In this document: piece after piece, positions 9,006-17,933 of the stretch | Position numbering within the stretch: position 1 is the stretch's first letter | How the letters are laid out: every line of letters starts with the position of its first letter | Source of the DNA: an uncultured Acetobacteraceae bacterium | GTDB taxonomy: Bacteria; Pseudomonadota; Alphaproteobacteria; Acetobacterales; Acetobacteraceae | Length of the DNA stretch: 45,474 nucleotides | NCBI GenBank assembly: GCA_903877125.1 | Contig: CAIRCM010000195.1 | Span: forward strand, 1 to 45,474 | Direction of reading: 5' to 3' | Made by a program: the position numbers and the translations under genes | The notes under the pieces: model-generated | What the model was told of the DNA's origin: nothing | The model's database searches: none | The model's input: only the letters and a program-made list of their open reading frames with translations

Positions 9006-9178
9006 CCCATTTCATAGCCCCGTCCGAGACGGAAAAGCCGCACGAGTCCCGGGATAGCCCATGCCTTGACCTTGTTGGGTGGAATCACGAAAAATCATTC
9101 CGATATTATAAATATAGCCGCGCCTGGCCACCCCATGACACCGCCGAACGCAACCGATGAAATCGTTCCCGCCGTATG

Positions 9179-10249
9179 TCAGAAGCCGGCGCCGTCCCGC
9201 ACCAGACGACGCGCCGTCCCGCCGGGATCCAGCACCGTCCTCCCATCCGGCCGGTAGTCCGGCCCGATCGGAACCTTGCCGTAACCCCCGGGGATGTCCA
9301 GCACGTAAGTCGGCCAGGCCAGCCCCGTCACCCGCCCCCGCAACGAAGCCAGCAGCGCCCGCCCTTCCTCGATCGGCACATGAAACCGCTGCGTCCCCGG
9401 CGCCGCATCCAACTGGTGCAGGTAATAGGGCTTCACCCGACAAGCCAGCATCGCCCGAAACAACGCCTCCAGCGCCGCCGCGTCGTCATTCACCCCCCGC
9501 AACAGCACCGATTGCCCCAGCAACGGAATCCCCCGCCGCCGCAACCGGTCCAGCGCCAAACGCGCCGCATCGGAAAATTCCCGAGCATGATTGGCATGCA
9601 CCGCGATCCAAAGCGGAATCGGAGCATCCAGGGCATCCGCCAGCGCGTCGGTCACCCGATCCGGATCCGCAACCGGCACCCGCGTATGGATCCGCAACGT
9701 CTCGACATGCCCGAGCGCCGACAACCGCCGAACGATATCGCCCAACCGCCGAGGCGACAGCATCAACGGATCGCCCCCGGTCAAAATCACCTCCCGCACC
9801 GCCGGATGCGCCGCGAACCACGCGTAGGCCGCTTCCAGCTCCGCCTCGGTCAACAACCCGCCGGACGGCCCGACATGTTCGCGCCGAAAGCAGAACCGGC
9901 AGTAGACCGGGCACACCAGCAGCGGCTTCAGCAACGCCCGATCGGCGTAACGGTGCACAACGCCTTTGACCGGGGACAGCGCATCGTCCGCGATCGGGTC
10001 CAGGCTCTCATGCGGGGCGGTGAACAACTCGTCGGCGGACGGCACGAACTGCCGCCCGATCGGATCGTCCGCTGTCCCGATCAGCGCCTGAATCGCCGGC
10101 GTGATCGCGACGGCATACCGAGCCTCCACCGCCGCGACCTCATCGCGGGAGTCAGGCGGAATCAGCCCGGCTGCGACCAGGCCGTTTGCATCCCGAAGGG
10201 TAGGGGGGGTAAGCGCGTCCATCGTCGGCACGCCTAGCACGCGCGCCAT
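9179..10249 (-). CDS. epmB: EF-P beta-lysylation radical SAM enzyme EpmB (KamA-like)
   Basis: A 356-residue radical SAM aminomutase. The iron-sulfur cluster motif CPVYCRFCFRREH gives C113, C117 and C120; ILTGGDPLMLSP, HTRVPV and HANHARE are hallmarks of the lysine 2,3-aminomutase/EpmB family, and DIPGGYGK (Lys at about 325) carries the PLP-binding lysine. EpmB converts (S)-alpha-lysine to (R)-beta-lysine, which EpmA attaches to elongation factor P. The adjacent epmA makes EpmB more likely than a catabolic KamA. The longest start at 10249 has GGGG immediately before the ATG, so MDALT at 10222 is a possible alternative. Divergent from epmA with only 24 bp between the two longest frames. Confidence 0.88.
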   Translation of the reverse strand: MARVLGVPTMDALTPPTLRDANGLVAAGLIPPDSRDEVAAVEARYAVAITPAIQALIGTADDPIGRQFVPSADELFTAPHESLDPIADDALSPVKGVVHRYADRALLKPLLVCPVYCRFCFRREHVGPSGGLLTEAELEAAYAWFAAHPAVREVILTGGDPLMLSPRRLGDIVRRLSALGHVETLRIHTRVPVADPDRVTDALADALDAPIPLWIAVHANHAREFSDAARLALDRLRRRGIPLLGQSVLLRGVNDDAAALEALFRAMLACRVKPYYLHQLDAAPGTQRFHVPIEEGRALLASLRGRVTGLAWPTYVLDIPGGYGKVPIGPDYRPDGRTVLDPGGTARRLVRDGAGF

Positions 10250-10273
10250 CCCCTGTCAGGCACTGGAGCCCAC

Positions 10274-11269
10274 ATGCCGCTGCCCGTCTGGCATCCCGAA
10301 AGCCTCGCCGCGCGCCTCCCCTTCCTGCGCCGCCGAACCGAACTGACCGCGGCCACCCGCAACTTCTTCGCCGGCCGGGGCTACACCGAGGTCGAAACCC
10401 CCTACGCCGTCCCCGCGCCCGGCGAGGAAGTCCACCTCGCCACCTTCGCCACCGAACGCATCTTCACCGACGGCCGGCGGCGGAATTTGTGGCTCCACAC
10501 CAGCCCCGAATTCGCCATGAAGCGCCTGTTGGTCGCCGGCGCCGGCCCGATTTTCCAACTCGCGCGTGTCTGGCGCAACGCCGAGGGCAGTGCCCGCCAC
10601 GCCCCTGAATTCACCATGCTGGAATGGTATCGTCCCGGCGCCGGCATGGACGACCTCATCGCCGAAACCACCGATTTCCTGCGCGAAGTCCTGCCGCCCG
10701 TCTGCGCCGGCACCGACCTCTCCAAGGTCGAGCGTCTGACCGTCGCCGAGGCCTTCCACCGCTACGCCAACGCCGATGTCCTCGCCACCGCCAACGACGC
10801 CCCGGCCCTCGCCGCGGCCGCCGGCGCCCGCCTGCGCGAAATCGAAACCTGGGAGGACCTGTTCTTCCGCCTCCTCCTCGAACGCATCGAACCCCATCTC
10901 GGCCGTGCCCACCCGACCTTCCTCACCCATTGGCCCGCCGCCCAGGCCGCGCTCGCCCGCCGGGCGTCCGACGATCCCCGTGTCGCGCTGCGCTTCGAAC
11001 TTTTCGTCGGCGGCATGGAACTGGCCAACGCCTTCGAGGAACTCACCGACCCCGAGGAACAGCGCGCCCGCTTCGTCGAAGACCGCGCCCGCCGCCACGC
11101 GATGTACGGACCGGACTGGGAACTCGACGAGGACTTCCTCGCCGCCCTGACCCACGGCATGCCCCCTGCCTCCGGTATCGCCGTCGGCTTCGACCGCCTC
11201 GCGATGCTCGCATCCGGCGCCGACCGCATCGGCCAAGTCCTGTGGCTCCCGCCCGACGACCTCCGATAG
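10274..11269 (+). CDS. epmA: Elongation factor P--(R)-beta-lysine ligase EpmA
   Basis: A 331-residue class II lysyl-tRNA-synthetase paralogue (GenX/PoxA/YjeA) without the anticodon-binding domain, as expected for EpmA. Motif 2 appears as RVWRNAEGSARHAPEFTMLE and motif 3 as GIAVGFDRLAML near the C terminus; HTSPEFAMKRLL and GGMELANAFEELTDP are family signatures. It activates beta-lysine as an adenylate and transfers it to a conserved lysine of EF-P, helping ribosomes through polyproline stretches. It faces away from epmB across a very short intergenic region, suggesting coordinated expression. EF-P itself is not in the window. The downstream 70-bp gap leads into the next gene on the same strand. 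Confidence 0.93.
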   Translation: MPLPVWHPESLAARLPFLRRRTELTAATRNFFAGRGYTEVETPYAVPAPGEEVHLATFATERIFTDGRRRNLWLHTSPEFAMKRLLVAGAGPIFQLARVWRNAEGSARHAPEFTMLEWYRPGAGMDDLIAETTDFLREVLPPVCAGTDLSKVERLTVAEAFHRYANADVLATANDAPALAAAAGARLREIETWEDLFFRLLLERIEPHLGRAHPTFLTHWPAAQAALARRASDDPRVALRFELFVGGMELANAFEELTDPEEQRARFVEDRARRHAMYGPDWELDEDFLAALTHGMPPASGIAVGFDRLAMLASGADRIGQVLWLPPDDLR

Positions 11270-11340
11270 CCGCCCGCATTGCCTTTCCCGCCGATCCCGT
11301 CAAACTACCCCCCAACGCAGACCCGTTCAGGAGGAAACAC

Positions 11341-12405
11341 ATGGCCTACAAAATTGCCGTCATGGGCACAGGCGCCGTCGGCGCCTACGCCGGCGCCCAT
11401 ATGGCGCGCGCCGGTGAAGACATCACCTTCATCGACGCCTGGCCCGAAAACGTCGAGGCCATGAAGAAGAACGGCCTGAAGGTCTCCCATCTCCGCGATG
11501 TCGAACCCTGGTCGACCCCGGTCCGCGCCCTGCATCTGACCGAACTGCAGCAGGCCGCCAAGGAAAAGCCCTTCGACCTCGCCTTCGTCTGCACCAAGTC
11601 CTACGACACCCAATGGGCGACCACGATGATCGCCCAATACCTCTCGCCCAACGGCTTCGTCGTCTCGTTGCAGAACTGTATGAACGAGGAAACCATCGCC
11701 GGCGTCGTCGGCTGGGGCAAGGTCCTCGGCTGCATCGCCAGTTCCATCACCGTCGACCTGTTCGAACCCGGTCACGTCAAGCGTGCCGCCGGCAAATCCG
11801 GCACCAAGCACACCGTCTTCCGCACCGGCGAAGTGCACGGCCGCATCACCGAACGCCTGCGGGAGGTCGAGCGTCTGGTCGCCCTGTCCGACAGCGCTCT
11901 GGCCACCACCAACCTCTGGGGCGAACGCTGGTCCAAGCTCGTCACCAACGGCATGGCGAACGGCATGTCCGCCTCCACCGGCCTGATCAGCAAGGACATT
12001 CTGACCAACGACGCGCTCCGCCGCTTCGGCGCCCGCCTCGGCAGCGAGGCCATTCGCGTCGGCCAGGCCCTCGGTTACGAACTGGAAGAGGTCCACCACA
12101 TCGATCCCGAAATCATCGCCCGCGCCGGCGAGGGTGACCCGGAAGCGACCAAAATCTACGACGAGCATCGCCTCGCCGAGGTCCTGAAAGCCGGCGGCGG
12201 CGAACATCGCCCGTCGATGGGTCAGGACATGGTCAAGGGCCGCCGTACCGAGATCGAATTCCTCAACGGCCTGATCGTCCGCAAAGGCGAGGAAATCGGC
12301 TTGCGGACCCCCGCCAATGCCGCCCTCGTCGATATCGTCAAGCGCGTCGAAAAGGGCGAACTGAAGCCCGATCCGAAGCACATCCTCGACCTCAGGCTTA
12401 ACTAA
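11341..12405 (+). CDS. Ketopantoate reductase (PanE/ApbA) family protein
   Basis: A 354-residue NADPH-dependent reductase of the 2-dehydropantoate 2-reductase family. The N-terminal Rossmann motif is MGTGAVGAYAGAHMA (8-22), and NLWGERWSKLVTNGMANG holds the expected catalytic lysine (about 199). At 354 residues it is longer than typical PanE (about 300), and many such longer paralogues act on other 2-keto substrates in catabolic clusters, so a role in pantothenate synthesis should not be assumed. The start is well defined: CAGGAGGAAACAC directly precedes the ATG. It is followed by a strong hairpin before the next gene. Confidence 0.85.
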   Translation: MAYKIAVMGTGAVGAYAGAHMARAGEDITFIDAWPENVEAMKKNGLKVSHLRDVEPWSTPVRALHLTELQQAAKEKPFDLAFVCTKSYDTQWATTMIAQYLSPNGFVVSLQNCMNEETIAGVVGWGKVLGCIASSITVDLFEPGHVKRAAGKSGTKHTVFRTGEVHGRITERLREVERLVALSDSALATTNLWGERWSKLVTNGMANGMSASTGLISKDILTNDALRRFGARLGSEAIRVGQALGYELEEVHHIDPEIIARAGEGDPEATKIYDEHRLAEVLKAGGGEHRPSMGQDMVKGRRTEIEFLNGLIVRKGEEIGLRTPANAALVDIVKRVEKGELKPDPKHILDLRLN

Positions 12406-12422
12406 ATCTTCTCCCGCTTCCC

Positions 12423-12453
12423 GTTCCGGCCCGTGTAGCCACGCGGCCGGAAC
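12423..12453 (+). terminator. Strong hairpin downstream of the ketopantoate-reductase-like gene
   Basis: GTTCCGGCC (12423-12431) pairs perfectly with GGCCGGAAC (12445-12453); inside, CGTG-TAGC-CACG extends the stem with one bulged base. There is no U-tract. It sits 17 nt after one stop codon and 8 nt before the ATG of the phosphatase gene, so it could terminate transcription or shield the next ribosome binding site. Confidence 0.55.
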
Positions 12454-12461
12454 AAGACGGG

Positions 12462-14054
12462 ATGCGCGAGATGAACGGAAACGACGCCGACGAAAACACC
12501 GATCTCAGCCGCCGCCGCCTGCTGGCCGCGGCCGGAATCGGGGCAGGGGCCCTGATCGCTTCCGGCATCGACGGCGCCATGGCCGCGGCGGCGCCCGAAA
12601 AGACCCCAATCGCGCCCACGGTCGCCGGTCTGCATCTGCAGTTCGGCGCCGACGCCTCCGCCGAAGTCACCGTGTCCTGGCACACGTTGCAGCCGGTGCG
12701 CAATCCGCGCGTGCTCCTGGGCCGTCTCGATGGCCGCCTCGAACAACAGGCCAAGGCGCAGCCCGTCAGCTATATCGACGGTAAATCAAAACAAACCGTC
12801 TACGCCTGGCACGCCGCGCTGACCAAACTGCAGCCCAACACGCACTACATGTACGCCGCCCTGCACGACGGCGCGGCGCCCGAGTTCGGCACCTTCTCCA
12901 CCGCGCCGAAGGGCCGCGCGGCCTTCACCTTCACCAGCTTCGGCGATCAGGGGACGCCGACATTGGCCAAGAAATTCGTCCCCCCCGCCGGTGTCACCCT
13001 GGCGCGCGATGTCTTCGTCAACGACAACCTCGGTGGCCCCGCCGGCGGCGACACCCCTCTCGGCATCGAACAGATCCGCCCCTTGTTCCATTTGTTTAAC
13101 GGCGACCTGTGCTATGCCAACCTCGCCCAGGATCGCGTGCGCACCTGGTGGGATTTCTGGTCCAACAATTCCCGCAGCGCCCGCAACCGCCCCTGGATGC
13201 CGTCCCCCGGCAATCACGAGAACGAACTCGGCAACGGCCCGATCGGTTACCAAGCGTATCAGACCTATTTCTCGGTGCCGAAAGCCTCCGGCCAGACCGA
13301 TGTGACACGCGGCCTCTGGTACGCCTTCACCGCCGGTTCGGTGCGCGTGATCAGCATCGCCAACGACGATATCACCTATCAGGACGGCGGCGATTCCTAT
13401 GTCCGGGGCTATTCCAAGGGCGCCCAAAAAGCCTGGCTGGAACAGGAGCTGAAACAAAGCCGGTCCGACACCAACATCGACTGGATCGTGGTCTGCATGC
13501 ATCAGGTCGCGATTTCCACCGTCGATAAATTCAACGGCGCCGACCTCGGCATCCGCGAGGAATGGGTGCCATTGTTCGATAAATATAACGTCGATCTCGT
13601 GGTCTGCGGTCACGAACACCACTACGAACGCTCCCACCCCATCCGCGGGCTCGAGGAAAATCAGACCCTGACCCCGAAACCCGCCGCTACCGCGACCGAC
13701 ATCATCGATACCACCAAGGGCACCGTGCACATGGTGATCGGCGGCGGCGGCACATCCGCCCCCTCCAACGACCTCTTCTTCAATCCGCCGGCCTGCCGTG
13801 TCATCGTCTCGGTCAGCGACGCGCCCGACGCCAAAACCGGCAAGCGCGTCCCGGTCTACGTGAAGGAGGACGCCCCCTGGTCGGCCGTCCGCAACGCCGG
13901 CCACGCCTACGGCTTCGCCGCGTTCTCCGTCGATCCCGGCGAAAAACGTGGCGGCCTGACAACGATGAAGGTGGTCTATTACGATGTCGTCGGTCTCGGC
14001 GGGCAACTGCAACCCTTCGAAACCTTCACCCTCCAACGCCCCCGCCGGGATTAG
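12462..14054 (+). CDS. Tat-exported purple acid phosphatase-like metallophosphoesterase
   Basis: 530 residues. The N terminus has a twin-arginine signal (SRRRLLAAAGIGAGALIASG, 16-35) ending around AMAAAA. A fibronectin-like N-terminal domain (about 50-150: TVSWHTLQ.., AALTKLQPNTHYMYA) precedes a dinuclear metallophosphatase core: FGDQG (D162), NGDLCYAN (D215, Y218), PGNHENE (N251, H252), CMHQVAIS, and GHEHHYERSHP. The Tyr in GDLCY is the charge-transfer ligand of purple acid phosphatases. It likely releases phosphate from phosphomonoesters in the periplasm after folding in the cytoplasm. Two start codons (12462 and 12471) are equally possible. Nothing nearby suggests a phosphate-starvation operon. 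Confidence 0.88.
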   Translation: MREMNGNDADENTDLSRRRLLAAAGIGAGALIASGIDGAMAAAAPEKTPIAPTVAGLHLQFGADASAEVTVSWHTLQPVRNPRVLLGRLDGRLEQQAKAQPVSYIDGKSKQTVYAWHAALTKLQPNTHYMYAALHDGAAPEFGTFSTAPKGRAAFTFTSFGDQGTPTLAKKFVPPAGVTLARDVFVNDNLGGPAGGDTPLGIEQIRPLFHLFNGDLCYANLAQDRVRTWWDFWSNNSRSARNRPWMPSPGNHENELGNGPIGYQAYQTYFSVPKASGQTDVTRGLWYAFTAGSVRVISIANDDITYQDGGDSYVRGYSKGAQKAWLEQELKQSRSDTNIDWIVVCMHQVAISTVDKFNGADLGIREEWVPLFDKYNVDLVVCGHEHHYERSHPIRGLEENQTLTPKPAATATDIIDTTKGTVHMVIGGGGTSAPSNDLFFNPPACRVIVSVSDAPDAKTGKRVPVYVKEDAPWSAVRNAGHAYGFAAFSVDPGEKRGGLTTMKVVYYDVVGLGGQLQPFETFTLQRPRRD

Positions 14055-14110
14055 GCCGGCGCGTCCGGTCCCCCCGCATCGATCGATTTCCGCGGTCGGA
14101 AAAAGGCAAA

Positions 14111-14222
14111 AATCCAACACAGATTGCACCGAGCCCGGACCCGTCCGAGATCCCGCGCAACGCCGGGTCATCTCCTCTCGGTGTGATCTGTGCCCTTCAT
14201 CGGTGCAATCTGTGTTGGATTT
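14111..14222. repeat. CACAGAT-type element (copy B) with perfect 23-bp arms
   Basis: Positions 14111-14133 are an exact inverted copy of 14200-14222 (AAATCCAACACAGATTGCAC plus CGA), separated by 66 nt. The right side continues with a second CACAGAT word, giving a 22-nt period as in copy A at about 8,970. This accounts for most of the 294-bp gap between the phosphatase and the next gene; the remainder holds no recognisable signal. The transcript could fold into a long stem-loop. Confidence 0.75.
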
Positions 14223-14348
14223 CTCTGTTTCATCCCGGCCGATTCAACGCGGCGCGCGCCAACACCAGCCCCCCAGTCGCCAAATCCCCAAACCCGTAGC
14301 AGGATACCCCCCAAGGCCGACGCAGTGTCCGGTCGCTCCGACGGTGTC

Positions 14349-14873
14349 ATGCTTCGCCAGATCCTAGCCCTTCTGCCACTCATCGCCGCCACCCCCGCCA
14401 AGGCCGCCGTATCGACCTTCCAATGCGAAGGCGCGATCCTGGATTTCGGCCCCAGCGGCGCCCGCATGCTGGAGCACTTCGAAGACGGCCACGGCCATGA
14501 CGTCGAACTCTGGTGCGTGCGCGACCTCTTCCAGGCGCATTTCGACCTGCGCATCGGCTGGCACGATCCCGCCAACATCCGCCGCCAGGCATCCATCGCC
14601 GGCTGCTTCTTCAACGATGGCCGCAACGATGGCCCGAACTTCTCCCGCGATCCCACCGGCGCCTTCACCGCCGTCGAGTGGATCAACCGCTCCCCCCCAT
14701 CCCGCAATGTCGCCTATCGCTTCCGTTACGACTACGCCACCGCCCGCGTCACCGTGACCGTCGAAACCCCCTGCCATCCGCCGGTTGCCAAGACCATCCC
14801 ACCCCAGCCCGATATCGACCGGTTGGAGGACATGCTGCCCGATCCCCCCAGCGGATCATGCCCGACCCCGTAA
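14349..14873 (+). CDS. Small exported protein of unknown function
   Basis: 174 residues starting at MLRQILALLPLIAATPAKAA, a good Sec signal peptide cleaved near residue 20. The open frame extends upstream to 14190 through the CACAGAT element, but that part does not look like protein. The mature region has four Cys (FQCEG, LWCVRD, AGCFFND, ETPCHP) plus one at the end (GSCPTP), and stretches such as FDLRIGWHDPANIRRQASI and YRFRYDY. I do not recognise a family. It ends 16 nt before the ThDP enzyme on the same strand, so they may be co-transcribed, although an exported protein and a cytosolic decarboxylase make an odd pair. Confidence 0.65.
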   Translation: MLRQILALLPLIAATPAKAAVSTFQCEGAILDFGPSGARMLEHFEDGHGHDVELWCVRDLFQAHFDLRIGWHDPANIRRQASIAGCFFNDGRNDGPNFSRDPTGAFTAVEWINRSPPSRNVAYRFRYDYATARVTVTVETPCHPPVAKTIPPQPDIDRLEDMLPDPPSGSCPTP

Positions 14874-14889
14874 AAAGGAAACGTCCAAC

Positions 14890-16503
14890 ATGCCCACAAT
14901 GACCGGCGGCCAGGCCGTCATCCGTACCCTCGGCCGCTTCGGCGTCGACACCGTCTTCGGCCTCCCCGGCATCCAACTCGATCCCCTGTTCGACGCCCTG
15001 CACGGCCAGCGCCAGACCATCCGCACCTTCCACACCCGCCACGAGCAAGGCAGCGCCTACATGGCCCTCGGCTATGCCCAGGCCTCGGGCAAGGTCGGGG
15101 TCTTCGCCGTCGTCCCCGGCCCCGGCATCCTCAACGCCACCGCCGCGCTCGCCACCGCCGCCGGCTCCAACGTCCCCGTCCTCGGCCTGACCGGCCAAAT
15201 CCCCTCCCGCCAGATTGGTCTGGGCCTCGGCATCCCGCACGAGCTCCGCGATCAGACCATGGCCCTGAATGGCGTCATCCCCTGGGTCGAGCGCGCCGAA
15301 ACCCCCGCCGCCGCGCCCGCCCTCCTCGCCGAAGCCTTCCAGTCCATGCTGCACGCCCGCCAGCATCCCGCCGTTTTCGAAATGGCCCCCGACATCCTCG
15401 CCAAATCGGCCGAGGTCGAACTGCCCGAGGGCCTGCCCGCCCTCCACCGCCCGCAACCCGACCCAACCGCCGTCGACCAGGCCGCCCGCCTGATCGCCGC
15501 CGCGAAAAACCCCGCCATCTTCGTCGGCTTCGGCGCCATGGACGCAACCGAATCCCTCCGCCGCTTCGCCGAACGTATCCAGGCCCCCGTGATCATGAGC
15601 CGCTCCGGCGGCGGCGCCATCGACGCCCGCCACCCCCTCGCGGCCGGCATGCTGGTCGGCCAGGCCCTGTGGCCCGAGGTCGATCTCGCCATCGTCGTCG
15701 GCACCCGCTTCCTCGCGCCCGGCCTGTCCTGGGGCAGGGCAGGGGAGGTCAAAACCATCCGCATCGATATCGACGCACAGCAGGCCAAACTGCCCAAACC
15801 CGCCGATGTCACCCTGATCTGCCACGCCGACACCGGCCTCGACGCGCTCGCCGCCACCGTCGCGCAACGCCCGTCCAACCACGCCGCCATCGCCGCCGCC
15901 CGCCAGGACGTCGCCGCCAAGCTCGCCACCCTCACCCAGCAGTTCCAACTCGCCCAGGTCATCCGCGAGGAACTGCCCGACGACGGCATCCTGGTCACCG
16001 ACGTCACCCAGCTCGCCACCTTCGTGCAGTACGGCATGCCCTTCTACCAGCCAAGAACCCTGATCACCCCCGGCTTCCAAGGCACCCTCGGCTACGCCTA
16101 CCCCACCGCGCTCGGCGCCAAGGTCGCCTTCCCCGAACGCAAGGTGCTGTCGATCTCCGGCGATGGCGGTTTCATGTTCAACGTCCAGGAACTGTCCACC
16201 GCCGTCGCCCACGATATCGGCGTCGTCTCGATCGTCATGAACGACGGCGCCTTCGGCAACGTCAAACGCATCCAGCAGACCCAGTACGGCGGACGCATGA
16301 TCGGCGTCGACCTGCACAACCCCGATTTCGTCGCGCTGGCCCACAGTTTCGGCATGAAAGGCACCAAAGCCGAAACGCCCGAGGCGCTGCGCCGGGCACT
16401 GAAAGACGCCTTCGCCAACCCCAGCCCGGCCCTGATCGAAATCCCCGTTGGCGAACTCCCCAGCATTTGGGGCCTGATCCAGCGCCCGCCTTCGGCCGGC
16501 TGA
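14890..16503 (+). CDS. ThDP-dependent enzyme, acetolactate synthase/decarboxylase-like
   Basis: 537 residues with the three-domain layout of the acetolactate synthase/benzoylformate decarboxylase family. The N-terminal Pyr domain carries the catalytic Glu in HTRHEQGSAYMA (E52), the middle domain has GFGAMDATESLRRFAE, and the C-terminal PP domain has the ThDP/Mg motif GDGGFMFNVQELS..MNDGAFGN. ThDP enzymes of this shape decarboxylate 2-oxo acids or join two of them; the exact substrate cannot be read from sequence. No small regulatory subunit (IlvH/IlvN) is adjacent, so branched-chain biosynthesis is unlikely. The start at 14890 has AAGGAAA about 10 nt upstream. It is followed after 83 bp by an ABC substrate-binding protein, suggesting a catabolic role. 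Confidence 0.85.
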   Translation: MPTMTGGQAVIRTLGRFGVDTVFGLPGIQLDPLFDALHGQRQTIRTFHTRHEQGSAYMALGYAQASGKVGVFAVVPGPGILNATAALATAAGSNVPVLGLTGQIPSRQIGLGLGIPHELRDQTMALNGVIPWVERAETPAAAPALLAEAFQSMLHARQHPAVFEMAPDILAKSAEVELPEGLPALHRPQPDPTAVDQAARLIAAAKNPAIFVGFGAMDATESLRRFAERIQAPVIMSRSGGGAIDARHPLAAGMLVGQALWPEVDLAIVVGTRFLAPGLSWGRAGEVKTIRIDIDAQQAKLPKPADVTLICHADTGLDALAATVAQRPSNHAAIAAARQDVAAKLATLTQQFQLAQVIREELPDDGILVTDVTQLATFVQYGMPFYQPRTLITPGFQGTLGYAYPTALGAKVAFPERKVLSISGDGGFMFNVQELSTAVAHDIGVVSIVMNDGAFGNVKRIQQTQYGGRMIGVDLHNPDFVALAHSFGMKGTKAETPEALRRALKDAFANPSPALIEIPVGELPSIWGLIQRPPSAG

Positions 16504-16586
16504 GAACGCACATTGACAGGGCATCGATGGACCGCCGATATCGCGCCACGGCGCCCTGACGCAGCCGACCAAATGAAGGAAACACC

Positions 16587-17771
16587 ATGATCTCAAGACG
16601 TATCTTTGGCCCCGGCCTCGTGCTGGGCGCGATGTTCGCCGGTGCCCTCGCACCGGCCCAGGCGGCCGACCCCGTGCGCGGCGTGACCGACACCGAAATC
16701 GTCATCGGCCAGATCACCGACCTCTCCGGCGTCACCGCCGTGCAGGGCGTGAACAACTCCGACGCCGTACGCATGGCGTTCGATGAAATCAACGCAAAGG
16801 GCGGCATCTTCGGTCGCAAGATCAAACTGGTCGTCGAAGATAACCAATACACCGTGCCGCGCGCGGTGCAGGCGATGAACAAGCTGCTGAACAGCGACAA
16901 CATCTTCCTCGCGATCGACAACGGCGGCACGCCGATGAACGACGCCAACATGCCCGCGCAGTTCGCCAAGAACGTGCCGAACGTCTTCCCGCTCACCGCC
17001 GCCCGGTCGATGTATGAACCGTACAACCGGCTGAAATTCGGCCAGTTCGCCTCCTACTACGATCAGATGCGCGCGGCCGTGAAATACTTCGCCGAAAAGC
17101 GCGGGCACAAGAAATTCTGCGTGATGTATCAGGACTCGGACTTCGGCAAGGACGTCCTCGCCGGCGTCGTCGCGGAAACCGAGGCACTGGGCCTCAAGGT
17201 CGTCGCCACCACCGCGCACAAGCCCACCGATACCGACTTCAACGCCAACGTCGAAAAACTGCACGATGCCGGCTGCGACGCCATCATGCTCGGCACCATC
17301 GTGCGCGACAGCAACATCATCATCCAGACCGTGCGCAAACTGAACTGGAACGTCGATCTCATCGGCCAGTTCGCCGCCTACGACACCGCCGTCGCCACAC
17401 TCCCCGGCGGCGCGACCGAGGGCTTCTTCTGCATGACCCCCGCCCTCTACGCCTACCCCGACGATCCCCGGCCCGAGGTCCAGGCCTTCGCCAAAGCCTT
17501 CAAGGAAAAGTACGGCCGCGATCCCAACTTCCACGGGGAGGTCGGCTACACCGCCGCCCATCTCGTGATCCAGGCGCTGCAGAATGCCGGCCGCGATCTC
17601 ACGGTCGACAGCTTCATCGCCGGCATGGAGAAAATCTCCAGCTACAAGGACATCTTCGGCACCGAACTGTCCTTCGGCCCGAACCAGCATCACGGTTCGG
17701 CCAAGTCGTTCCTGACCGTGGTCAAAGGCGGCCGCTGGGTGCCGGTGGAACAAAACGCACTGGCTTACTGA
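16587..17771 (+). CDS. LivJ-type ABC transporter substrate-binding protein
   Basis: 394 residues with a Sec signal peptide (MISRRIFGPGLVLGAMFAGA.., cleavage after about AQA) and the type I periplasmic binding fold of the branched-chain amino acid (HAAT) family: GVTDTEIVIGQITDLSGVTA, FDEINAKGGIFGRKIKLVVED, FCVMYQDSDFGKDVL, GEVGYTAAHLVIQALQNAG. Ligands of this group include amino acids, amides, urea and aromatic acids. No permease or ATPase genes follow, so it is an orphan binding protein that must use a transporter encoded elsewhere. GAAGGAAACACC before the ATG is a good ribosome binding site. A GC-rich hairpin follows directly after the stop codon. Confidence 0.9.
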   Translation: MISRRIFGPGLVLGAMFAGALAPAQAADPVRGVTDTEIVIGQITDLSGVTAVQGVNNSDAVRMAFDEINAKGGIFGRKIKLVVEDNQYTVPRAVQAMNKLLNSDNIFLAIDNGGTPMNDANMPAQFAKNVPNVFPLTAARSMYEPYNRLKFGQFASYYDQMRAAVKYFAEKRGHKKFCVMYQDSDFGKDVLAGVVAETEALGLKVVATTAHKPTDTDFNANVEKLHDAGCDAIMLGTIVRDSNIIIQTVRKLNWNVDLIGQFAAYDTAVATLPGGATEGFFCMTPALYAYPDDPRPEVQAFAKAFKEKYGRDPNFHGEVGYTAAHLVIQALQNAGRDLTVDSFIAGMEKISSYKDIFGTELSFGPNQHHGSAKSFLTVVKGGRWVPVEQNALAY

Positions 17772-17779
17772 TCAAACAA

Positions 17780-17805
17780 GGCGCGGGTCCGAAACGGCCC
17801 GCGCC
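17780..17805 (+). terminator. GC-rich terminator-like hairpin after the binding-protein gene
   Basis: GGCGCGGG (17780-17787) pairs with CCCGCGCC (17798-17805), and inner CCG/CGG pairs around an AAA loop. It begins 8 nt after the TGA stop. There is no T-run, so it is terminator-like rather than a textbook intrinsic terminator. Confidence 0.55.
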
Positions 17806-17933
17806 CCGTCCATCTCGCACCCGTCGCGATCCTCGAAGCCAGCCCCCTAAGGCAACGCGCAAAAATGACCGCTCCAAATCGCGGCGGTCTCGTTACATCG
17901 TCATGGCCCGACTCGTTTAATTTTGGGCGTTGC

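Noticed and set aside
14749-16653. A 634-codon minus-strand frame opposite the ThDP enzyme
   Set aside because: Gly/Asp/Val-rich antisense shadow of a well-defined gene; no ribosome binding site or motif.
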